Source: Alkalicoccus chagannorensis DSM 18086
GTDB lineage: Bacteria > Bacillota > Bacilli > Bacillales > Salisediminibacteriaceae
Assembly (NCBI RefSeq): GCF_000429725.1
Contig: NZ_AUCK01000001.1
Span: 310,001 to 374,000, forward strand
Direction of reading: 5' to 3'
DNA length: 64,000 nucleotides
Positions 55,385 to 63,037 of this stretch are shown one piece after another. Within the stretch, counting starts at the first letter, position 1. Each line of letters begins with the position of its first letter. A model generated the notes under the pieces. It saw nothing but the letters and a program-made list of their open reading frames with translations, made no database searches and had not been told where the DNA came from. Position numbers and translations under genes: made by a program.

Positions 55385-55700
55385 CCTCCTTCATCCGGAA
55401 AACGCAAAGATATCTGCACTTCCGACTTTATCACATCTGCCGTTGTAACACCAGTACATGCGCATAACCGATCCACGTAAGCGGCATTCATGCTTAAAGA
55501 ACCTCGCTTCCCGGGTATAGGCAGACATACTCCCGACGTGTCCTCTCCCGTTCGAGTAAAAGAGAGATGCCGTTCTCAGGGATCATGTACGCAAAACTGC
55601 CGCCCGCATGCCTTGTGTGCGCTGTACAGGGACATACGGCGACAGATCCAATAAAGAGAAGACTGGACACGCGGAATATTTTTAGGAAAGCCTTCCAGAA
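55385..55700. other. Intergenic region, no gene seen
   Basis: About 320 bp between the divergent tatA and Rossmann-fold genes. Open frames here lack RBSs and protein-like composition. I identified no promoter with confidence. Confidence 0.35.
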
Positions 55701-55711
55701 AGGAGATTTCA

Positions 55712-56407
55712 ATGAATCGAATAACATGGGGCATCGCGGGTGCCGGAAAACTCGGTAGTGCACTTCTGCATCAGTGGAACTTGGCAGGCATGCCGGGAGC
55801 GCTCTATCACCCGGATGAAGACAAGCGGGAAAGATACGCCGGCGCTTATCGATTGATGCGCGGCATTTCAGCACCTTCATTAAGCGGACTGGACTGCCTT
55901 CTGCTTGCACTTCCGCCGGATCGTCTGAAGTCATTCCCCAAGGATGTCTCGGCAGCCGGCGCGGACTTAACCAGAACAACTCTCGTCAACCTGAGCACGA
56001 GTCTCCATACCGATGAACTGCGCGTCATGTACCCGGACTATCAGTGGGCTGGTGTGAAATTTGCGGGCCATGCTTCCCGCTTAAAAACGGAAGGAGCCGG
56101 TGCGTTTGTGATGGAAGACCAACCCCTTCCTGCGCGGCATACAGACCATCTCCGTCTTCTTTTTGAACGTATCGCCCCGGTTATCTCTGCTGAGGAAGCG
56201 GCTGTATGGACCATGAATCAAGCTGCAGTTAAAGAGGCGGTGACCTCTGCATCACGATTATCCACGAAAGCAGCGGAACACGGTTATCCTCACGCGCTGG
56301 CAGAAGCTTCGTGCAGATCAACACTGCCGGGTACCGCCGAAGCTTACTTGACAGGCTCGCTCGGCGCATTCGGCCGGAAGGTGGCGGAAGAGCTGGAGGA
56401 GCGCTGA
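55712..56407 (+). CDS. NAD(P)-binding Rossmann-fold protein (ProC-like N-terminus)
   Basis: 231 aa from ATG 55712, with AAAGGAG upstream. ITWGIAGAGKLGSALLHQW is a GxGxxG dinucleotide-binding start, followed by an acidic-basic DEDKRER region where NADPH binders differ from NADH binders. The middle LDCLLLALPPDRL and TLVNLSTSL strands fit a Rossmann fold, and the C-terminal half is helical as in pyrroline-5-carboxylate reductase or F420-dependent NADP oxidoreductase. The exact family and substrate are not recognised. No partner gene is adjacent. Confidence 0.65.
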   Translation: MNRITWGIAGAGKLGSALLHQWNLAGMPGALYHPDEDKRERYAGAYRLMRGISAPSLSGLDCLLLALPPDRLKSFPKDVSAAGADLTRTTLVNLSTSLHTDELRVMYPDYQWAGVKFAGHASRLKTEGAGAFVMEDQPLPARHTDHLRLLFERIAPVISAEEAAVWTMNQAAVKEAVTSASRLSTKAAEHGYPHALAEASCRSTLPGTAEAYLTGSLGAFGRKVAEELEER

Positions 56408-56435
56408 ACGATACCACTGCCATGAACGGCGGAAT

Positions 56436-56573
56436 GAACAAAAGCGCAGAGCGCCTATTGGTCGAAACGGCATGTACCGCAGGTTCTTTGAGGGAAGCAT
56501 AAGTTTTTCATGCTTCCCGAGCAGCTGGCTACACCGTCCCCCATAATGAAAACTTATCCATTCTTATACTTGA
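56436..56573 (+). repeat. Dispersed repeat family 2, copy 2 (structured)
   Basis: Same block order as the copy at 27.75 kb: GCGCAGAGCGCC, TTGGTCGAAACGGC, TGTACCGCAGG, TTTGAGGGAAG, a hairpin GGGAAGCAT/ATGCTTCCC (56492-56500 with 56510-56518) with loop AAGTTTTTC, then GCAGC, CCGTC, ATGAAAACTTAT and TTCTTATACTTG. The hairpin stem differs from copy 1 by paired changes. Confidence 0.7.
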
Positions 56574-56577
56574 ACAA

Positions 56578-56609
56578 AAGCGCCGGAAGCTGGTCTGCTT
56601 CCGGCGCTT
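56578..56609. terminator. Bidirectional terminator
   Basis: AAGCGCCGGAAGC and GCTTCCGGCGCTT pair around a 6-nt loop, with TTTT after it on the plus strand and TTG on the minus strand. It lies between convergent genes and directly follows repeat 2. Confidence 0.7.
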
Positions 56610-56660
56610 GTTTTACCTGCGCGGTAAAAAATGTTCTCGTTCAGGATGACCGCTGCGCTT

Positions 56661-57152
56661 TTACTGCTCGCTGTCGTTCAGACGCTCCAATACTTCCTCG
56701 ACTGACACACCATCACCATAGCCGATCGAATCCCCTTCTCTCACTTCTCTTACTTCGGTGGATTCACCGGAACCGGAATCCCGCTCTGCTTCGCCGGGTG
56801 TTTCTTCTTCGTTCGTCGGCGTGCCGGAGGTCTCCGCTTGTTCGTCGTCATCAGCGGCGTTACCATTATTCTCCTGGTTCTGTTCTGCGTCCGGCAGGTC
56901 TTCATCGTTTAGTTCCATTTTTCCATCGTCTTCTGTCTCCGAACCATACGCGTTATCAAGGATGCTGCGGTCTGTCTGTTCATCCTCTACCGTTTCTGCA
57001 TAGCCAGCATCATTATCATTGAGTGGATCGACACTGTCTGAAACTTGGTCTTCAGCGGACCCTCCACTCCATGCAGTGACCAATACCGCCGACCATACCC
57101 CTATCGTCGAGAGTGCTGCTCCGGTTAGAAGGCCGGCTTGTTTTCGGTCCAT
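56661..57152 (-). CDS. Acidic membrane-anchored protein, unknown function
   Basis: 163 aa from ATG 57152 with AAAGGACGG upstream. A short basic N-terminus and one hydrophobic segment (LLTGAALSTIGVWSAVLVTAW, about residues 8-28) are followed by about 135 residues that are mostly Asp, Glu, Asn and Ser with low complexity, and a short ordered C-terminus. There is no lipobox Cys or cell-wall sorting motif, so it is probably tethered to the membrane with an extracellular acidic tail. I recognise no family. Such composition is frequent in halophile surface proteins. Confidence 0.6.
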   Translation of the reverse strand: MDRKQAGLLTGAALSTIGVWSAVLVTAWSGGSAEDQVSDSVDPLNDNDAGYAETVEDEQTDRSILDNAYGSETEDDGKMELNDEDLPDAEQNQENNGNAADDDEQAETSGTPTNEEETPGEAERDSGSGESTEVREVREGDSIGYGDGVSVEEVLERLNDSEQ

Positions 57153-57242
57153 GATTCATCCGTCCTTTACAACATGATGTTGAAGTCGTTTGTAGTTATA
57201 TTATACCACAAACACTCGGACCTCACACATGAACGGCGCTAA

Positions 57243-57998
57243 TTAGTCAAATAGTCCCGGTACGTGGTACTTGTACTTGCGTATATCTTTCGTCCGCTGA
57301 TTTTTCTCTAGAAACGTAATGGTTCCTTCCCAATCTGCATAAACAATCGAGCTGCATCTCGTTCCATACCCGTCCATGTGGATGTAGACCGGAGACAATT
57401 TTCTTTCAAGATCGATACCAACACCGGTATCTGGAAGGTCCTCTCCGCTATACATATCCCGGTTTTCGAGCGCGTGAAGCAAGGCATCTTCGAGCTCGCC
57501 CCCTTGAAGGTTCCGTCGATGCGTATCGAGCAGATTCTCTCTCAGCCGTTCCGTCTTTGGCCAGGCCGATTCTATATTCGCGTTGGAGAGGGTGTGGACC
57601 CCTTCTGCCAGCTTCTTGTCAGGAGCTTGGCCATTCGTTGTGTAATAAACCTCCCGCATCGTCCCGTAGAGCAGATTATACCCGTTAAATTTCTCCGGGT
57701 GTTTCAGCTTCTCGTCAAATTGCTTTTTGTCTTCCAGCCAGGATGTAACTAGAGAGCCACGGGAAGCTGGCTGCTTCGATTCATCCGGATTCCGGATGTT
57801 CGTCACCGCTGCGATCTCCCCGTTCATGTTCACCCCGAGCCAGGTGCCCCCCTGTTCGAGATCTCTGCCTGCAAGAATGTCACGTTCTTCCCACCAGTGG
57901 AGCCCTTCTGACTGCCGGTGATAAAATTCATCCCTGTTGGCCGCCATCACAAATGGATAGGCTTCATGCTGCTTGATCGAGACACTGATAATACACAT
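57243..57998 (-). CDS. NRDE (TANGO2-like) family protein
   Basis: 251 aa from ATG 57998 with AAGGGTG upstream. The N-terminal MCIISVSI with Cys2 and the AANRDEFYHR motif near residue 19 (NRDE) define the family, followed by WEERDILAGRDLEQGGTWLGV and AAVTNIRNP, which are also conserved. TANGO2 relatives have been linked to haem or acyl handling, but the function is unsettled. Its RBS overlaps the stop codon of the NCS1 permease gene, 3 bp upstream, so the two are co-transcribed. Confidence 0.88.
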   Translation of the reverse strand: MCIISVSIKQHEAYPFVMAANRDEFYHRQSEGLHWWEERDILAGRDLEQGGTWLGVNMNGEIAAVTNIRNPDESKQPASRGSLVTSWLEDKKQFDEKLKHPEKFNGYNLLYGTMREVYYTTNGQAPDKKLAEGVHTLSNANIESAWPKTERLRENLLDTHRRNLQGGELEDALLHALENRDMYSGEDLPDTGVGIDLERKLSPVYIHMDGYGTRCSSIVYADWEGTITFLEKNQRTKDIRKYKYHVPGLFD

Positions 57999-58001
57999 AG
58001 A

Positions 58002-59309
58002 TCACCCTTCTTTCTGATTGAATTGCTGCTGAATCCGGTTCTCTTTCTGCCGGAAAATAATCCAGCCAGCCTGCATAACAAATGAAAGGAAGAAAACAGT
58101 AAAGCCGGGTGCAGCCTGTTGGGGCAGCAGCATATAGACTACGGCTCCAGTTCCGATGGATGCACAGGCTGCAAAATTCCACGCTCGATCTGCCGGCTGC
58201 AGCCATGTTTTATGCCGGATCAAAAATTCCGCACAGACGACAGCCGTCAATGGTATGACCAGGGTTCCCAGTCCGGAGATGAAGGATTCGGCCTCCTCCA
58301 CCAGCTGCGGCATCAGACTGACTGCAATTGCTGCGGCTCCAAACAGGCAGGCCGCCCGCATTCTCCCTAATGCAGGAACACTGTTGAGCAGGCTGTAGCC
58401 GCCTGTATACGCATTGTTAACATTAATAATGAACATGCTGCCGACAGCTGCTGAAGCGATCACTCCCGTCAGCAGCGGATGGATATTCATCTCAGCTGTT
58501 ATCAAAAACGCGTTCCAGTCCCCTGCAGCGGCAGCAGTCCAGGCACCCAGCACAGCGGTGAGAAAATACCCTGTAACATTGCCGGCGAACAGGCCCCAGA
58601 AACCTTGAGCCGGACTCACCGCATACCGTGCAAGATCAGAGGAAGAAGTAACGCCGGAAACGTATTGAACGAATGCCAGACTCGCGAAAAACACCATGAC
58701 GTGCCACGCAGGATCAGGAGAACCGGCCGCTGTCACTTCTGCCGCTGTTCCAGAATAGAAAAATACGAAAAACATCGCTACTGTACCAAGTGCCAGCACC
58801 GGCATAAAATAAGCCGAAAAGCGTTTCATCGCCTCAAAGCCTACCAGCGCCGTTATTACCATGAGAAGCGCCAGGAGAAAGGACAGCAGCGGAAATGGAA
58901 TCGATGCCCCTGCCCTCGTCAGAAACGTATGTAGAAAATAGGCACCGCCGAGCGCCTGCACGCCAAACCAGTATAATGACGTGACGGTCCGCAGAGGGGA
59001 AGCAAACAGAACCGCCCCCATCCTGCCGAGCATGGAACGAAGCGCAAACTGTCCCGGAATTCCCTGTCTGGAACCGGCCAGAGACAGCAGCGAAACAAAG
59101 ATGTAGGCAGCTGCCGATCCCAGCAGCGTCACCCATACCGCCTGCAGAAAGGAAAGTCCCCCCTCCAGAACGGCTAAAGCAGGTACAAGCATGTTACCGG
59201 CATTCACATTGATCACGGTCTGCATCCGCATAAAATCCCAGGCCGTTGATGTTTTCCTATCTTCTGGAACAGGCTGCAGCCCAAACTGTTCCCATCCGCG
59301 CGTCGTCAT
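58002..59309 (-). CDS. NCS1-family (cytosine/purine-type) permease
   Basis: 435 aa from ATG 59309, with GGGGGA just upstream; the preceding TTG is an alternative. About twelve membrane segments. The N-terminal AWDFMRMQTVINVNAGNMLVPALAV and SAAAYIFVSLLSLAGSRQGIPGQFALRSMLG sections resemble the NCS1 transporters of cytosine, purines, allantoin or hydroxypyrimidines. Substrate cannot be decided. It leads a two-gene unit with the NRDE protein. Confidence 0.82.
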   Translation of the reverse strand: MTTRGWEQFGLQPVPEDRKTSTAWDFMRMQTVINVNAGNMLVPALAVLEGGLSFLQAVWVTLLGSAAAYIFVSLLSLAGSRQGIPGQFALRSMLGRMGAVLFASPLRTVTSLYWFGVQALGGAYFLHTFLTRAGASIPFPLLSFLLALLMVITALVGFEAMKRFSAYFMPVLALGTVAMFFVFFYSGTAAEVTAAGSPDPAWHVMVFFASLAFVQYVSGVTSSSDLARYAVSPAQGFWGLFAGNVTGYFLTAVLGAWTAAAAGDWNAFLITAEMNIHPLLTGVIASAAVGSMFIINVNNAYTGGYSLLNSVPALGRMRAACLFGAAAIAVSLMPQLVEEAESFISGLGTLVIPLTAVVCAEFLIRHKTWLQPADRAWNFAACASIGTGAVVYMLLPQQAAPGFTVFFLSFVMQAGWIIFRQKENRIQQQFNQKEG

Positions 59310-59396
59310 CAAATCCCCCGTTCCACTTTCAACTGTATGCTATCGTATCATATGCCGATGCATCGTAGTATGTGCGGAGCCTCTACACTCTATTGA

Positions 59397-59425
59397 TTGT
59401 GCCGTCCTCTCGAAGAAGCTATAAT
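59397..59425 (+). promoter_or_regulatory. Promoter of the telA operon
   Basis: TTGTGC (59397-59402) and TATAAT (59420-59425) are 17 bp apart, about 75 bp before the telA start. Confidence 0.6.
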
Positions 59426-59501
59426 AAACATACATGAAACCTCGATAAAAAGGGAACGTATATAAAAGAGTAGCCTTTATTTTATGAAGGGGGTAGCCGA
59501 A

Positions 59502-60641
59502 TTGACACAGGAAAATAAAACCAATGACCATACAGCAGAAGAACAGCAGGAAGAACAGGAGCAGCAGAGTGCTCCTAACAATGAGGACATTTCTTCATTT
59601 CTAAAAGAAGAGGAACAGAATATCGGAGTGCCGCAGACCAACCAGGGACGCGAAGAAGCGGAAGGGTATGTAACGAGACTGCGGAACACGAAAAATATTG
59701 AAGAGATTCTGGATTCACTCAATGACCTCGGGGCGGCAGAACAGGAAAGGGCCGGAGAATCCCTGGAAGCGCTGAAACGTCCAGTCTCGGATATGATGAA
59801 TGACCCGAATCACAGCCTGCCGGATCAGCTCTCTAAACTGAAAGAAACAGTGGGCGAACTCGAACCGGATTATCTTCGTCAGGGAAAAGTAAAAAAATTC
59901 CTCTCGAAAATGGTCCGGCGCAGTCCGATTGAAAAATACGCACAAAAGTACCAGTCTGTAGAAAACGAAGTCAACACGATTATCGAAGGACTGCTGCATG
60001 GAAAGGACAAGCTGCAGGAAGATACCGTTATGCTGCACCAGCTGAAAGACGTTGCTAAAGACCGGATCTCCGGCCTGAATGAACAAATCGAGGTCGGCAA
60101 GCAGCTGAATCTGATGCTGGAGGAAGAACTCCGCAAACCGGAATGGCAGGAAGATCCTACACCCGTACAAAAAGGGCAGCAAAAAGTGCTCTCGCGTGTT
60201 AAAAACATGCAGCAGGCGGTGCTCGTGCTTCAGCAGTCGCTTGCCTCTGTCGATATTATTGTTGAAAATAACGATAAGCTGGAGGAAGCCATCTTCAACT
60301 CCATCACGATGACGAAAAACATTATCACCGTTACAGCGTCTATCCAGATGGCGCTCAGTAACCAGAGACAGGTTATCGATGCTGTGCAGAGCGTCAATAA
60401 ATCGACAGAACAGATGCTCCTCAGCAATGCTGAGATGCTCAAATCCAACAGCGAAGAAACGATGCGGACACTGGAAGAACCGGCTATTGCCATGGAAACA
60501 TTCCGCAAAGCATATGAAGACGTCTATTCTGCAATCGAAATGACAGAACAGTCCAACCAGCGTATCATCAGCTCCAGCAAGAAGTTCATCTCGGAAATGG
60601 ATGAGCTGAATCAACAGATGGAACAGAAACTTCTCAAGTAA
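59502..60641 (+). CDS. telA: TelA-family toxic anion resistance protein
   Basis: 379 aa. TTG 59502 is preferred because AAGGGGG lies 8 bp upstream; the ATG at 59484 includes that RBS. An acidic, Gln-rich N-terminus of about 40 residues precedes a long helical body. VKKFLSKMVRRSPIEKYAQKYQSV near residue 127 and the C-terminal ALSNQRQVIDAVQSVNKSTEQMLLSNAEMLK split over 285-315 are typical of TelA/YaaN/YceH proteins, which are linked to tellurite, cell-wall-antibiotic and nisin tolerance. It is co-directional with the next gene, 36 bp apart. Confidence 0.85.
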   Translation: MTQENKTNDHTAEEQQEEQEQQSAPNNEDISSFLKEEEQNIGVPQTNQGREEAEGYVTRLRNTKNIEEILDSLNDLGAAEQERAGESLEALKRPVSDMMNDPNHSLPDQLSKLKETVGELEPDYLRQGKVKKFLSKMVRRSPIEKYAQKYQSVENEVNTIIEGLLHGKDKLQEDTVMLHQLKDVAKDRISGLNEQIEVGKQLNLMLEEELRKPEWQEDPTPVQKGQQKVLSRVKNMQQAVLVLQQSLASVDIIVENNDKLEEAIFNSITMTKNIITVTASIQMALSNQRQVIDAVQSVNKSTEQMLLSNAEMLKSNSEETMRTLEEPAIAMETFRKAYEDVYSAIEMTEQSNQRIISSSKKFISEMDELNQQMEQKLLK

Positions 60642-60677
60642 AGCACACAGCTGGCTTCGCCGGAAGGAGGGAAACAA

Positions 60678-61661
60678 ATGACCGCTATGAACTGGCGGGA
60701 CAGGCTGCTTGAACAAGCCTGGCTCCAGCCGCTCCTGCCAAATTATATGAAGCCGCTTGATGAACCATCACTCATGAATGAAAATATGCGTGAATTCATT
60801 TACGAAGCGGAGGAATTTATATCGGATCTGGCAGCTCTGGCTGAACTTCCGCGGATGAACAAGACATTCAAGCGGAGCATTCAGGGTTTTACCTACAAAG
60901 TCAAAATGAAACCGAAAAAGCTTCTGGTGGAAATGATCGACACGCACAAATCAGCTTCGACCATGAAAAAGCGGGTATTCATTACGGTACACCGGTCCCA
61001 CCATAAATCAGAAAACGGATCCGGAAAAGTGGCTGACTCCACGATTTATTATCAAAAGAGCGGCAGAACCTACGTGCGAAGCGTCCGCCGTCATGAGAGT
61101 TTTCAAACACTGTTCTATCACCTGCACCGATTGGACATGTCCCTCTCCGGGCAAACGACAGAACTGCTCCCTCCGGGTCAGGAAGCGAAACCGGCTGCCA
61201 TTGAGAGCACGTCCACAATGCCTGCGCAGGAACCGCTCATGATGCAGCAGTCTCTCCAGGAGCTCAGACGTGAAACGAAGGGCCTCACCGAATCGATGAC
61301 AGAACATCTTTCTCTTCTCGAAGAAGAGCTGCAGCAGGCAACGGAGGAATATCACCTCTTCGCCGTCGAGGAACGTTATGAACTGAAACGGATGATGCTG
61401 CACGATATTCCGGATCTGATCCGCACGTTCAGCTCCCTCTCCGACACACAGAGGCAGGAATCTGCGCCGAGAGTGGAAAACTCACTGGCTAGAATGCTCA
61501 CGCATCTGCGCAGCTATACAGAAGATCTCGAAAAAACGAGAATGGACAGAATGAACCACGTCCTGCAAGTACAGCAGCTCCGTTACGAACAGGAAGATCA
61601 TCAGCACACAAAAACGTCGACACTGATGCGCCGTCATCAAAAACAGCTGGATGAGCAGTAG
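60678..61661 (+). CDS. Unknown helical protein in the telA operon
   Basis: 327 aa from ATG 60678 with GGAGGG 6-7 bp upstream. I do not recognise the family; it is not clearly XpaC, the usual TelA partner. The first 125 residues look globular, with a basic strand-rich section (YKVKMKPKKLLVEMIDTHK, KKRVFITVHRSHHK). Residues from about 180 to the end are helical and coiled-coil prone. No membrane segment. The terminator overlaps its stop codon. It probably acts with TelA. Confidence 0.65.
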   Translation: MTAMNWRDRLLEQAWLQPLLPNYMKPLDEPSLMNENMREFIYEAEEFISDLAALAELPRMNKTFKRSIQGFTYKVKMKPKKLLVEMIDTHKSASTMKKRVFITVHRSHHKSENGSGKVADSTIYYQKSGRTYVRSVRRHESFQTLFYHLHRLDMSLSGQTTELLPPGQEAKPAAIESTSTMPAQEPLMMQQSLQELRRETKGLTESMTEHLSLLEEELQQATEEYHLFAVEERYELKRMMLHDIPDLIRTFSSLSDTQRQESAPRVENSLARMLTHLRSYTEDLEKTRMDRMNHVLQVQQLRYEQEDHQHTKTSTLMRRHQKQLDEQ

Positions 61662-61678
61662 CCCATCCAGCTGTTTTT
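61641..61678 (+). terminator. Terminator of the telA operon
   Basis: CAGCTGGATG and CATCCAGCTG pair around a 10-nt loop containing the stop codon of the second gene, followed by TTTTT. Confidence 0.8.
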
Positions 61679-61681
61679 ATA

Positions 61682-61938
61682 AGTTCTAAAATAAATGTTG
61701 GGGTAGAGCTTCGTTTCCGCGGCATCTTTTCTTCCGTTGCAGGCGGACGCCTGCGAATGAGTGCTGCCTTCAATGATCTTCGCATTGTGAGGAGGAGAGG
61801 ACGGCGCTTGATCCCTCTGGCGTCGCCGCCCTCTCCTCCTGATAAGGGGGGGTTTTTGTTTTTTTCTTTTCCAAAAGAATCATAGGTGCCATGTGAAAAG
61901 CGTCTGAGCATGCTTCAGCCTATTCCCCCGAACATGTG
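61682..61938 (+). repeat. Dispersed repeat family 1, copy E (nearly full length)
   Basis: Left end AGTTCTAAAATAAATGTTGG at 61682; core with GGCGGACGCCTGCG, TTCAATGATCTTCGC, TGATCCCTCTGGCGTCGCCG and CTCCTGATAAGG; then AATCATAGGTGCCATGTG, AAAAGCGTCTGAGCATGC, and right end CATGTGAAGGAGAAC. It fills the gap between the telA operon and sigI. Confidence 0.8.
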
Positions 61939-61952
61939 AAGGAGAACATGTT

Positions 61953-62723
61953 TTAAATGACGGCTGCCGCCTCTTCTGAACTGCGGCAGCGCTGCAGCAG
62001 AAATTCCTGAATACGCTCAAATTCTCCGGTGAAGACGACAACGAGGGCAATCAAATACCGTCTGTTCCGCTCGATGGTCTTTCTACTGACAGCAACACAC
62101 CGCATGACTTCATTCATCGGCAGTCTGCCTTTCTTTTTCAGTCTTTCCACCACGTCCGGCTGGCCTGCGATCATCCTCGCTGTCTGCAGCATATTCGACC
62201 TGGCATCTACGTGAATAGGACGCTGATCTGCGACGTCCTCCAGACAAATGGAAAACCTGGATAGTTCTCTTTTCAGCTCTTCGATTTCGGCTTCGACTTC
62301 CCGCGCTCGGTTCTGCGCAAGGTAGCATGCATAGGCAGCTTCTGCCTCTGCTGGATGTTCTCTCCTTTCCCAGGAAGGTTCCGTAAAGTCCATTGACAGC
62401 GCCGTAATGCTCCGCTTGTTTTTCCGGATATAATCAATCAGCCTCCGTTTGATTACGACAGAAGCAAAAGAAGGGAACGCACTCTGCCGGCTCGTATCAA
62501 ACTGGTGCAGGGCCTCATGAAAGGCCATCATTCCAACGCTGATTTCCTCATCCCTGCCGGATTCCACGAATCTGCGGCAGACTTTGGATACCATTCTTTT
62601 AATAAACGGGCTGTATTCGATGATCAGTTCATTCTCGACTTCTTTATTCCCCTGCTGCACGAGCAGAATTTTCTGCTTCAATGCTGTTTCTGCGTTTGCC
62701 TTTTTCCATTCGGTTTTCAGCAT
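61953..62723 (-). CDS. sigI: RNA polymerase sigma factor SigI
   Basis: 256 aa from ATG 62723 with GAGGTG upstream. The SigI subgroup has region 2 but an atypical C-terminal domain instead of region 4. Seen here: QGNKEVENELIIEYSPFIKRMVSKVC at 29-54, GRDEEISVGMMAFHEALHQFD near 56-76, and PSFASVVIKRRLIDYIRKNKR near 83, all typical. The C-terminal LPMNEVMRCVAVSRKTIERNRRYLIAL is the SigI-specific helix-turn-helix. SigI serves heat, cell-wall or sporulation-related regulons and is normally followed by its anti-sigma gene rsgI. Here no rsgI follows; the next sequence is repeat copy E. Confidence 0.9.
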   Translation of the reverse strand: MLKTEWKKANAETALKQKILLVQQGNKEVENELIIEYSPFIKRMVSKVCRRFVESGRDEEISVGMMAFHEALHQFDTSRQSAFPSFASVVIKRRLIDYIRKNKRSITALSMDFTEPSWERREHPAEAEAAYACYLAQNRAREVEAEIEELKRELSRFSICLEDVADQRPIHVDARSNMLQTARMIAGQPDVVERLKKKGRLPMNEVMRCVAVSRKTIERNRRYLIALVVVFTGEFERIQEFLLQRCRSSEEAAAVI

Positions 62724-63037
62724 CTTGACACCTCGGCTCTACTCATTACTGCTACTGTCTCTATCATACCTTCTTGTGATTTTTCTTACAGGGACAATGG
62801 TGCTACTGGACGATTACATTTATGTTTAACTTCGTTACAGACTGCAACATAATCCCCCTCCCCGGGGGCATTGTGCGCTGCTTGTCAGCCAGTTGTTATA
62901 ATACATCCATTATTTTGTATTTTATGCTGACCCGGCGTTAGTCATTTAGGCCTGTCTTGCTTTTCAGTCTCGAAGAATGGTAGATTAACGTAGGAAATGA
63001 TAAGATATTGGGAGAATGAAATAAATGAGGGATTATA
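62724..63037. other. Divergent promoter region of sigI and the right-edge gene
   Basis: A perfect TATAAT lies at 62897-62902 for the rightward gene, but no good -35 at 16-18 bp. CCCCC-TCC-CCGGGGG near 62855 is a GC-rich symmetric patch. On the minus strand TATGAT near 62767 may serve sigI. No gene is visible. Confidence 0.35.
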
